Shown: one piece after another, positions 7,121 to 13,791 of the stretch | How positions within the stretch are numbered: position 1 is the first letter of the stretch | How the letters are laid out: each line of letters starts with the position of its first letter | DNA from: Oscillospiraceae bacterium | Lineage (GTDB): Bacteria; Bacillota; Clostridia; Oscillospirales; CAG-272 | Assembly (NCBI GenBank): GCA_009779295.1 | Contig: WREN01000023.1 | Coordinates: 1 to 13,791 of the forward strand | Direction: 5' to 3' | DNA length: 13,791 nt | Notes under the pieces: model-generated | Told to the model about the DNA's origin: nothing | What the model saw: the letters and a program-made list of their open reading frames with translations, nothing else | Databases searched by the model: none | Translations under genes and position numbers: made by a program

Positions 7121-7149
7121 ATTATATTACAAGAAGATTTAATTGTCAA
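7121..7149 (-). promoter_or_regulatory. Consensus sigma-A promoter of the T-box transcript
   Basis: The minus strand shows TTGACA (7149-7144), exactly 17 bases, then TATAAT (7126-7121): both hexamers match consensus perfectly. The predicted start is near 7114. This strong promoter fits a gene controlled mainly by attenuation. Confidence 0.88.
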
Positions 7150-7151
7150 TA

Positions 7152-7188
7152 GGTTAAATGTTAATATTAATTTAAAATTACATTAACC
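7152..7188. repeat. Imperfect inverted repeat between the divergent promoters
   Basis: GGTTAAATGT (7152-7161) and ACATTAACC (7180-7188) are inverted copies apart from one extra A, with the palindrome TTAATATTAA (7161-7170) between them. The pair lies just upstream of both the T-box promoter and the UroD-operon promoter, where an operator would sit. The region is very AT-rich, so chance is a real possibility. Confidence 0.35.
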
Positions 7189-7208
7189 ATTTTTGAATAT
7201 TTTTTGTG

Positions 7209-7237
7209 TTGCATTATGAAAAAAAATATGTTATAAT
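7209..7237 (+). promoter_or_regulatory. Extended -10 promoter of the UroD/glycosidase operon
   Basis: A perfect TATAAT at 7232-7237 is preceded by the extended -10 TG at 7229-7230. A weak -35, TTGCAT (7209-7214), lies 17 bases upstream. GGGAG (7251-7255) is the ribosome binding site for the ATG at 7265. Confidence 0.7.
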
Positions 7238-7264
7238 TGTGAATATAGTAGGGAGATTTTAATA

Positions 7265-8365
7265 ATGAACAGAAGAAAAGCATTCAAAGATATTTTACAC
7301 CATAAAACGCCTGACAGGGTAATTCTTGATTTAGGCGGATGCCCGCTTTCCGGCATGGACGGAAGAATTACGGAAAAAATGTTGAAGTTTTACGGTTTTA
7401 GAACTTATGAGGAAATTCTGCAAGAACTCGATATCGACACAAGAGGCGTAGGCTGGATATTGAATCCGCAGAAATCTCAGGTACGCACGTTATCGAACAG
7501 CGCGTTCATAGACGCTTGGGGAATTAAAAGGGAATTCTCGGGCTTGTATTGGGATATAACAGAATCGCCGTTAAACGGCGCAACTGTTGACGATTTGGAA
7601 AACTATCCGTGGCCGGACGCCGAAAGCGTTTCAACGGATGAAATCAATCAAATCGTACAATCGGCGAAATATCTATATGAAGAAACGGATTATATCATCT
7701 GCGCGTCGCATCCGGTGTTCGGGATCTTCGAACTCGGTTGTTGGATGTGCGGCTTCGAAGACTTCATGCTGAAAATGGCGGCGGAACCGGAATTCGTGCA
7801 CTGTTTCTTTGAAATTATTTTGAATTATCAAAAGAAAGTCATCGAATTGTACTACGACAAACTCGGTAAGTACATCCATTACACTTCCAGCGGCGACGAT
7901 TTCGCGACGCAGGCAAGTACGATGATGTCGCCGGCGATGTTCGATGAGTTTATTGCTCCGTACTTCAAAGAACGCATATCGTATACCAAACAATTCACGG
8001 ACGCGCCGTATCTACATCATTCGTGTGGAAACGTTTATAAAATCATTCCGTCGCTGATTGATTGCGGAGTTGATATTTTGAATCCGATACAGCCGTGCGC
8101 AAAAGAAATGGAAGCGGCGAATTTGAAGAAAACATATGGAGATAAAATCGTTTTCCATGGAGGATTCGATACGCAGGAGATTTTGCCGTTTGGCAGCAGG
8201 GAAGAGATAGAGAGCGAGGTTGAGGAATTGTTGACGGATATGATGCCCAAAGGCGGTTATATATTCGCGGCGGCGCACAATATACAGGATGATGTTCCGG
8301 TTGAGAATGTGGATATTATATTTAAAGCGGCGAGAAATTTTAAATTAGAGAGGTGTAAAAATTAA
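7265..8365 (+). CDS. UroD-family protein (uroporphyrinogen decarboxylase/MtaA-like superfamily)
   Basis: This is a 366-residue cytosolic TIM-barrel protein of the uroporphyrinogen decarboxylase superfamily. The N-terminus NRRKAFKDILHHKTPDRV and the C-terminal half are typical: YLHHSCGNVYKIIPSLIDCGVDILNP (249-274 region), GDKIVFHGGFDTQ near 292-304 and the end segment AAAHNIQDDVPVENV. The H-S-C at 252-254 matches the first two zinc ligands of MtaA-type methylcobamide methyltransferases. No standard late Cys is present; Cys278 is a possible substitute. Members of this group found outside haem operons are usually methyltransferases or uncharacterised, and no haem gene is nearby, so haem synthesis is unlikely. 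It is the first gene of an operon with sugar-uptake and glycosidase-like genes (one base to the next start), so it may act on a methyl group of the same compound. That role is inference. Confidence 0.85.
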   Translation: MNRRKAFKDILHHKTPDRVILDLGGCPLSGMDGRITEKMLKFYGFRTYEEILQELDIDTRGVGWILNPQKSQVRTLSNSAFIDAWGIKREFSGLYWDITESPLNGATVDDLENYPWPDAESVSTDEINQIVQSAKYLYEETDYIICASHPVFGIFELGCWMCGFEDFMLKMAAEPEFVHCFFEIILNYQKKVIELYYDKLGKYIHYTSSGDDFATQASTMMSPAMFDEFIAPYFKERISYTKQFTDAPYLHHSCGNVYKIIPSLIDCGVDILNPIQPCAKEMEAANLKKTYGDKIVFHGGFDTQEILPFGSREEIESEVEELLTDMMPKGGYIFAAAHNIQDDVPVENVDIIFKAARNFKLERCKN

Positions 8366-8366
8366 A

Positions 8367-9779
8367 ATGATTAACATTAAGAACAGGCTTGAATTATTTT
8401 GGGATGAAACGATGATCGACGTTTCGAAAACTACTGCGAAACCAAAAGTACACGAGTTTATAAAGCGCGAATGTGTTATCAAGCACGACGAGCCGTGGGA
8501 AGGGGACGGCTGCGATTACCACAATATCCTGACAGATAATGGTTTGTACCGCATGTATTATCTTGGCTGGAACATGATCAATCCTGACGAAACAGAACAT
8601 ACTACACACGGTATAAAAGTATGTTACATGGAAAGCAACGACGGTATCAATTGGATCAAACCGAAGCTCGGCCTGCGTGATTTTTGCGGTTCGAAAGAAA
8701 ATAACATCATCCTCGACGAAACCGATAATTCATTTGACAACTTCCACGTAATGATCGACGAGAATCCCGCTTGTCAAGCGGATGAAAAATATAAGGGAAT
8801 CGGATCGAGCGCGGGCGCATTATGGTGTTGGGTCAGTCATGACGGAATAAATTTCAAAAAGGGATGGATGCTTACAAATAAAGGTTATTTCGACACGTTG
8901 AATGTTATCCTTTGGGACGAAGCGACGCAAAAGTACATGGGATATATCAGAGGGTTCCACGACAACGGCGACGGAAGTTCATGGGGTACGAGAGATATCC
9001 GCTACATGGAGTCGGTCGATTTCAAGAATTGGAGCGATCCGCAATTGCTCGATTTCGGCGACGCTGACGATTACGCGTTGTATACCAACTGCGTTTCGCA
9101 ATACTACAGGGCAAACCATGTACTTGTCGGTTTTCCTTCGAGGTATGTTGAGCGCAGGGAATGGACGGATACCTTGGATAAACTGCCCGGATATCAAAAG
9201 AGACTTTCGCGTTTTAAAATTTCTCCGCGCTACGGTTTGACGGTTACGGATTTGGTATTTATGACTTCGCGCGACGGCTTTAAATGGAAACGGTATGACG
9301 AAGCATTAGCTAAGCCCGGTCCGGAAGAGCCGTACAATTGGGTGTACGGCGATTGCTACCCTTCAGTCGGTATGATAGAAACACCCGGAAGTTACCCCGG
9401 TACGGATAATGAACTGTCGATGTATATGTTCACGCACCATTGGATGGGGATACCGGCGCATATGTACCGTTACACCATACGTATCGACGGTTTCGTATCA
9501 TATCACGCGACATACAAGCCGCAAATCCTAACGACTAAGCCTTTTATTTTCGACGGAGATGAGTTAATTATCAACTTCTCAACGTCCGCGATTGGTTATT
9601 TGTACATTAAAATTAAAGATGAGGATGGTAATGAAATCAACAGTTATGAAATATTCGGCGACAAAATCGACAGGCAAATTGGATTTATCGACGGCTCGCC
9701 TTCGCAATTCAAAGGCAAACCTGTAGTGATGGAAATAAAGATGAGCGATGCCGATATATATTCGTTTAAATTTGAATGA
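8367..9779 (+). CDS. Five-bladed-propeller glycosidase-like protein, copy A
   Basis: This is a 470-residue protein without signal peptide, so cytosolic. It resembles the GH32/GH43-like beta-propeller group: the LFWDETMID opening (10-18), PWEG at 43-46, YRMYY at 61-65, and four blade-type S-x-D...W motifs at 89-96 (ESNDGINW), 157-163, 215-222 and 300-307. The last ~85 residues look like the C-terminal beta-sandwich of such enzymes (DGDELIINFSTSAIGYLYIK through DADIYSFKFE). It probably hydrolyses or binds an imported oligosaccharide. I cannot assign catalytic acids or a GH family number. The ATG lies one base after the UroD stop, with AGGTG at 8351-8355 as ribosome binding site. A diverged second copy is at 11234. 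It could be a non-catalytic relative. Confidence 0.68.
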   Translation: MINIKNRLELFWDETMIDVSKTTAKPKVHEFIKRECVIKHDEPWEGDGCDYHNILTDNGLYRMYYLGWNMINPDETEHTTHGIKVCYMESNDGINWIKPKLGLRDFCGSKENNIILDETDNSFDNFHVMIDENPACQADEKYKGIGSSAGALWCWVSHDGINFKKGWMLTNKGYFDTLNVILWDEATQKYMGYIRGFHDNGDGSSWGTRDIRYMESVDFKNWSDPQLLDFGDADDYALYTNCVSQYYRANHVLVGFPSRYVERREWTDTLDKLPGYQKRLSRFKISPRYGLTVTDLVFMTSRDGFKWKRYDEALAKPGPEEPYNWVYGDCYPSVGMIETPGSYPGTDNELSMYMFTHHWMGIPAHMYRYTIRIDGFVSYHATYKPQILTTKPFIFDGDELIINFSTSAIGYLYIKIKDEDGNEINSYEIFGDKIDRQIGFIDGSPSQFKGKPVVMEIKMSDADIYSFKFE

Positions 9780-9788
9780 GGTAAAAAA

Positions 9789-11222
9789 ATGAAAAAAATA
9801 GTTTTATTGATATTAGTTTTAGTAATGATAATAGCGTGCGGCGATAATTCATCAAATGAAGTCAAAGAGACAACCATACGAATTGAGGAGACCACAGAAG
9901 AAATAACATTCAAACTACCCGATTATGATTTCAACGGTTATAAATTCAACATCCTGACGGCGGCTGAACAATGGATACAATATTATTACGCTGAAAATGA
10001 AAACGGCGATATAATAAACGATTCCGTGTACGCACGGAACAGAGCTGTCGAGGAACTTTATAATATCAATTTGAACTACCAGGTTTATAACGGTTATAAT
10101 GCCGGTATGGATTCAGTAGCGACAGCGTTGAGAGGCGCGGTAAACGCGGCAACCGGTGAATTTGATTTGATGATTGCCGGCATCGGTTATTACGCGCCTC
10201 GTATACTTGAAGGTCTGTTTATTGATATGTACAAAGTCGATACAATTAACTATGAATATCCGTGGTGGCTCGATAAAATAAACAATTCGACTACGATAGC
10301 AAACAAAGCATATACGGTAGCCGGAAGCTACGCGTTAAATTCAATGACAGGCGCATGGGGTGTATTTTTTAATAAAAAATTGATCAACGATTTCGAATTG
10401 GAAGTACCATACGATTTGGTGAATTCCGGCAAGTGGACATTCGATAAAATGCTTGAATTGGGTTCTCAAGTTTACGCGGATTTAAACGGAAACAGCGAAC
10501 GTGATAAAGACGACAGATACGGATTGATTACAGGAGCGGGCGATATTTGTAATTATATACGTTACGCCTTGGGAACTACAATAACAAAATATGATTCAAA
10601 CGGTTATCCGGTATTGGACGGAGCTTCCGAAAGAATGGTTATCGTATATGATAAACTGAAAGCATTATATTACAGCGATGAATATGTTTACAATTTTGCT
10701 GATATTGATATAAGAGAAAAAGTAATAATGTTTACTGATAACCGAGCGCTATTTTATAGTTACGCAATAAGATTAGCCGAAGATACAACAATGAGAGATT
10801 TTGAAGAATACGGTATAGTTCCGCAGCCGAAATTTGATGAAAAACAAAGTGATTATTATGCGCTTTGCGGCGGTGACAGCTATTCAATACTTTTGTTTTC
10901 CAATGACGAAAGTATGTCCGGCGCGGTACTTGAAGCGTTAAATATGGAATCATATTTAAACGTGATTCCCAGCTATTATAATATAGCGTTGCAAAGAAAA
11001 TTCATACGCGACGATGAATCCAGCGCGATGCTTGATATTATACTTGACGGACGTATATATGATTTCGGCGCAATGTATTCTTCTTCAATAGAGAACGGTA
11101 TATATAATATTCGTTCGCTTATTATGGAAAATAAAGAATTTACATCTTGGTGGGCGTCAAATGAAGCAGCTATTCAAAAAAATATGGAAAAATTAATAGA
11201 ACAATTAAAAGAATTACAATGA
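9789..11222 (+). CDS. ABC-type sugar-binding lipoprotein, copy A
   Basis: This is a 477-residue extracellular solute-binding protein. A short signal ends in the lipobox I-I-A-C with the lipidated Cys17. A Thr/Glu-rich tether (about 18-44) leads to the binding domain beginning FKLPDYDFNGYKFNIL. Family features include GEFDLMIAG near 134, the FNKKLINDF segment and GKWTFDKM, then DLNGNSERDKDDRYG, an EF-hand-like calcium loop seen in many sugar-binding proteins of this group. The ligand is unknown; an oligosaccharide is likely given the flanking glycosidase-like genes. The upstream stop TGA forms part of its GAGGT ribosome binding site (9778-9782). No permease or ATPase gene is in the window, so its transporter must lie elsewhere. 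The stop overlaps an alternative ATG (11219) of the next frame. Confidence 0.85.
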   Translation: MKKIVLLILVLVMIIACGDNSSNEVKETTIRIEETTEEITFKLPDYDFNGYKFNILTAAEQWIQYYYAENENGDIINDSVYARNRAVEELYNINLNYQVYNGYNAGMDSVATALRGAVNAATGEFDLMIAGIGYYAPRILEGLFIDMYKVDTINYEYPWWLDKINNSTTIANKAYTVAGSYALNSMTGAWGVFFNKKLINDFELEVPYDLVNSGKWTFDKMLELGSQVYADLNGNSERDKDDRYGLITGAGDICNYIRYALGTTITKYDSNGYPVLDGASERMVIVYDKLKALYYSDEYVYNFADIDIREKVIMFTDNRALFYSYAIRLAEDTTMRDFEEYGIVPQPKFDEKQSDYYALCGGDSYSILLFSNDESMSGAVLEALNMESYLNVIPSYYNIALQRKFIRDDESSAMLDIILDGRIYDFGAMYSSSIENGIYNIRSLIMENKEFTSWWASNEAAIQKNMEKLIEQLKELQ

Positions 11223-11233
11223 GGTGTACAAAT

Positions 11234-12670
11234 ATGTTAAACATTAAAAACAAACTTGAATTATTCTGGGACGAAACGATGATTGACGTTTCAAAAACGA
11301 CCGCAACTCCAAAGGTACATGAGTTTATTAGGCGCGAATGTGTTATCAGTCATGACGAACCGTGGGAAGGCGACTACATTGGTTATCATAATATAATTAA
11401 CGATAACGGATTATACCGGATGTATTATCAAGGGTCAAAAAAAGTTGATCCTTATCCGCCTTATAAGATTTATTATGCAGAAAGCCATGATGGCATAAAT
11501 TGGATAAAACCAAAACTTGGAATCCGTGAATATAACGGTTCAAAAGAGAATAATATTATTCTCGATAATAAAACCGACGCACCGTTTGCAAGTTTTTTTG
11601 TATATCTCGATGAAAATCCCGCTTGCCCCGCGGATGAAAAATATAAAGGAATAGCAATTTCGACCGAATCAGAATTTTCAAAAAATCGTATTTTATTTTG
11701 TTTCTTAAGTGGCGATGGAATAAATTTTAGAAATGGCTGGAAAATAACGGATAAAGGTTCCTTCGATTCATTGAATACTATATTGTGGGACGAAATAACT
11801 CAAAAATATATGGGTTATGCAAGAGGATTACATTATTACGACGAAAATAATAATTTGGTATGCGAAAAATGGGAAGGAATCAGAGATGTACGTTATATTG
11901 AATCGGTTGATTTCAAGAATTGGAGTGATCCGAAACTGCTCGATTTCGGCGACGCTGACGATTACGCGTTATACACAAACGTTGTTTCAAAATACTACCG
12001 AGCAAATCATGTATTTACCGGCTTCCCTACGAGGTATGTTGAAAGAACAGAATGGACGGACACATTCGATAAATTGACAGGCGTCGAAAAAAGACATGAA
12101 CGTTACAATGAATCGCCGCGGTATGGTTTGGCGTTAACGGATTGCGTATTCATGACCTCGCGCGACGGTTATCAATGGAAGCGTTACGACGAAGCAATAT
12201 TACGCCCAGATCCTGAAGAGCCGAATAATTGGGTATACGGCGATTGTTTTCCGGCGGTCGGTATGATAGAAACTCCCGGGAGTTACCCCGGTACAGATAA
12301 TGAAATTTCCATGTATGTAAAAAAGAATCATTGGATGGAAGTACCAGAGGATTTGTACCGTTACACCATGCGGATCGACGGTTTCGTATCGTACCACGCA
12401 ACGTACAAGCCGCAAGTATTGACGACCAAACCGTTTATTTACGACGGCGATGAGTTAATTATCAACTTCTCGACTTCCGCAATCGGGTATCTGTATATTA
12501 AAATCAAAGACGAAGACGGCAACGAAATCAATAGTTACGAAATCTTCGGCGACAAAATCGACCGGAAGGTTGGGTTCATGGATGGGAGTCCGTCGCAACT
12601 CAAAAGTAAACCGGTGGTAATGGAAATAAAGATGAGCGACGCGGATATATATTCGTTTAAATTTGAATGA
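11234..12670 (+). CDS. Five-bladed-propeller glycosidase-like protein, copy B
   Basis: This is a 478-residue paralogue of copy A with the same order of motifs: LFWDETMID, PWEGD, YRMYYQ, ESHDGINW, ESVDFKNW, TSRDGYQW and the C-terminal sandwich. An in-frame ATG at 11219 would add five residues, but the homologous start of copy A and the GAGGTG ribosome binding site (11221-11226, seven bases away) favour 11234. Over the last 99 residues only 7 differ from copy A, while the first half has many substitutions and small insertions (for example near residues 150-165 and 195-210). The DNA of that conserved tail carries many silent differences, so the similarity is maintained by selection rather than recent copying. 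Function as for copy A, perhaps with a different substrate; the catalytic status is unknown. Confidence 0.68.
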   Translation: MLNIKNKLELFWDETMIDVSKTTATPKVHEFIRRECVISHDEPWEGDYIGYHNIINDNGLYRMYYQGSKKVDPYPPYKIYYAESHDGINWIKPKLGIREYNGSKENNIILDNKTDAPFASFFVYLDENPACPADEKYKGIAISTESEFSKNRILFCFLSGDGINFRNGWKITDKGSFDSLNTILWDEITQKYMGYARGLHYYDENNNLVCEKWEGIRDVRYIESVDFKNWSDPKLLDFGDADDYALYTNVVSKYYRANHVFTGFPTRYVERTEWTDTFDKLTGVEKRHERYNESPRYGLALTDCVFMTSRDGYQWKRYDEAILRPDPEEPNNWVYGDCFPAVGMIETPGSYPGTDNEISMYVKKNHWMEVPEDLYRYTMRIDGFVSYHATYKPQVLTTKPFIYDGDELIINFSTSAIGYLYIKIKDEDGNEINSYEIFGDKIDRKVGFMDGSPSQLKSKPVVMEIKMSDADIYSFKFE

Positions 12671-12679
12671 GGTAAACAA

Positions 12680-13674
12680 ATGAAAAAAATTATAGCAAGT
12701 ATTATTTTATTGGCATTGATTTTAGGAATGATAGTTTCATGTAATAATGTAACAGAAGAAATTAAAGAAACAACAACACGATTGGATGAAGCCACAGAAG
12801 AAGAAATAAAATACAAATTACCGGGTTTATAACGGTTGGAATGCCGGATATGAATATAAATACCGTCGATACGATAAACCTTGACAATCCGTGGTGGTTT
12901 GATAAAATTAACAATGAAATTACGGTCGCAAGTAAACTCTATACAATAGCCGGAAGTTATGCGTTAAATTCAATGACAGCCGCATGGTGTACGTATTTTA
13001 ATAAAAAATTGATTAATGATTTCGAATTGGAAAATCCTTATGAATTAGTAAATTCCGGCAAGTGGACGTTTGATAAAATGGTTGAAATGGGTACTGTAGT
13101 TTGTGCGGATTTAAACGGAAACGGATTGATAGATGATGAAGACAGATTCGGGTTTTCACATGAAAATGCTTATTCACTGCGTTATGGAATGGGAACCACA
13201 ATAACGAATTTCGACAGCGATGGTTATCCTATAATGGACGGAGCCTCCGAAAAAATGATCATAGTATTTGATAAAATTAAATCTTTATATAATAACGATA
13301 AGTTATTTTATAAAGATACCGGAAATGACTTCTCCAAAATCGACTTAATGTTTACCAATAACCAATCATTATTCCATAGTTACACTATTAAACTGACTGA
13401 AGATGCAATAATGAGAGAATTTGAAGATTACGGTATCGTTCCAACGCCGAAATTAGATGAAAAACAAGAAAATTATTATGCTTTGAGTTATGGTGACAGC
13501 TATTCGATACCAATAATAGTTAACGATGAAAATATATCCGGCGCAGTGCTTGAAGCTTTGAATAGGGAATCATATTTAAACGTAATCCCCAGTTATTACG
13601 ATATAGCGTTGCAGAGAAAATATACGCGCGACGACGAATCCAGCGCTATGCTTGATATAATCCTAGATAATTAG
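12680..13674 (+). pseudogene. Broken second sugar-binding lipoprotein gene (copy B)
   Basis: The start (12680, with GAGGT on the upstream TGA) and signal peptide are intact, with lipobox I-V-S-C and then an E/T-rich tether. Translation stops at TAA 12830-12832 after 50 codons. Compared with copy A, 161 bases are missing just after the LP codons: the deletion joins two places that in copy A both read AACTACC (9913-9919 and 10074-10080). About 119 more bases are missing after GCCGG (12843-12847; copy A 10105 to 10224). Neither loss is a multiple of three, so three frames are now used. From the ATG at 12841 the remaining frame aligns with copy A from DMYKVDTIN to SAMLDIILD, then ends at TAG 13672, about 55 residues early, where insertion-sequence DNA begins. 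A short cytosolic product from 12841 is possible but would lack export. Confidence 0.85.
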
Positions 13675-13688
13675 AGCTGTTCTAAAAC
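13674..13688. mobile_element. Probable terminal repeat of an insertion sequence
   Basis: GAGCTGTTCTAAAAC starts exactly where homology to the intact binding-protein gene ends. It has the look of IS5-type ends and contains the transposase stop codon read on the other strand. The other end of the element is outside the window, so the inverted repeat cannot be matched. Confidence 0.55.
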
Positions 13689-13791
13689 CTTAATTCGTAG
13701 TTATAAATACCACAAATCAAAGAGAACCGCAAGAGATGTTTTTTCTGTTTATTGCGATAGCAGTATTTGAACATTTTGAAACAATTAATGC
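13682..13791 (-). CDS. IS5-like transposase, C-terminal fragment (continues beyond the window)
   Basis: The minus strand is open from the right edge for 35 codons to TAG at 13684-13682. The visible end is basic and finishes with LLRFSLICGIYNYELRF, which resembles the closing 'LRFNLIAGIYNYEL' stretch of DDE transposases of the IS5 group. The stop lies within the putative terminal repeat, as is usual for compact insertion sequences. The catalytic DDE residues would be outside the window. The fragment is short, so the family is a good guess rather than proven. Confidence 0.6.
   Translation of the reverse strand, partial: INCFKMFKYCYRNKQKKHLLRFSLICGIYNYELRF

Noticed and set aside
7265..8365. Haem biosynthesis uroporphyrinogen decarboxylase (hemE)
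   Set aside because: The sequence fits the divergent UroD-like/MtaA-like group with an H-x-C metal motif, and no other haem gene is nearby.
11219..11233. Start of the second glycosidase-like gene at ATG 11219
   Set aside because: It lies in the ribosome binding site of the ATG at 11234, overlaps the previous stop, and has no counterpart in copy A.
12841..13674. A functional 277-residue binding protein starting at ATG 12841
   Set aside because: It lacks a signal peptide and lipobox and the first quarter of the fold, has no proper ribosome binding site, and is clearly the remnant of the gene starting at 12680.
1..13791. CRISPR array, tRNA or rRNA genes
   Set aside because: No regularly spaced repeats, cloverleaf or ribosomal RNA signatures were seen on either strand; the gene-poor stretch 6830-7264 is explained by the T-box leader and divergent promoters.

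Overview
The window looks like a chromosomal segment of an anaerobic, gut- or rumen-type member of the Bacillota (Clostridia). The main reasons are a tRNA-sensing T-box leader, consensus sigma-A promoters, strong GGAGG ribosome binding sites, a lipobox lipoprotein, and a Gram-positive style C-terminal anchor (QTGD, hydrophobic segment, RRK). The species cannot be named from the sequence, and the lifestyle is inferred from gene content.

Layout. (1) Bases 2-3434, plus strand: the 3' part of a short-chain dehydrogenase, an ammonia-dependent NAD synthase (nadE-like), then a free-standing nitrilase-superfamily amidohydrolase overlapping an AEC-family permease. A near-perfect promoter lies on the nadE stop codon, so the last two genes can be transcribed on their own. 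(2) 3523-4470: a secreted, surface-anchored protein with a CBM9/DOMON-like domain. It ends at a hairpin terminator that also serves the convergent gene. (3) 4523-6814, minus strand: one polypeptide joining an XRE-type helix-turn-helix, a cupin and a complete AMP-forming acyl-CoA synthetase. It is preceded by a full T-box riboswitch (about 6844-7114) with a TTGACA-N17-TATAAT promoter. The T-box bulge is UGGU and the best specifier triplet is AUC, which suggests sensing of uncharged tRNA-Ile. (4) 7265-13674, plus strand: an operon from an extended -10 promoter, carrying a UroD-family protein, then two copies of a module made of a cytoplasmic five-bladed-propeller glycosidase-like protein and a sugar-type ABC solute-binding lipoprotein. 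The second binding protein is a pseudogene. It has two internal frameshifting deletions relative to the first copy, and its 3' end is cut off by an insertion sequence whose transposase (IS5-like C-terminus, minus strand) runs off the right edge.

How the genes may work together. The right-hand operon looks like uptake and intracellular processing of a small sugar or glycoside, with the UroD-family protein possibly acting on a methyl group; no ABC permease or corrinoid protein is in the window. The T-box-controlled ligase may activate an organic acid when an amino acid is scarce; conversion of 2-methylbutyrate to isoleucine is one testable idea. The nadE-nitrilase neighbourhood resembles a split glutamine/amide-dependent NAD synthetase, although a specialised amide pathway is equally possible.

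The most unusual item is the riboswitch-controlled HTH-cupin-ligase fusion. I found no tRNA or rRNA gene and no CRISPR array.
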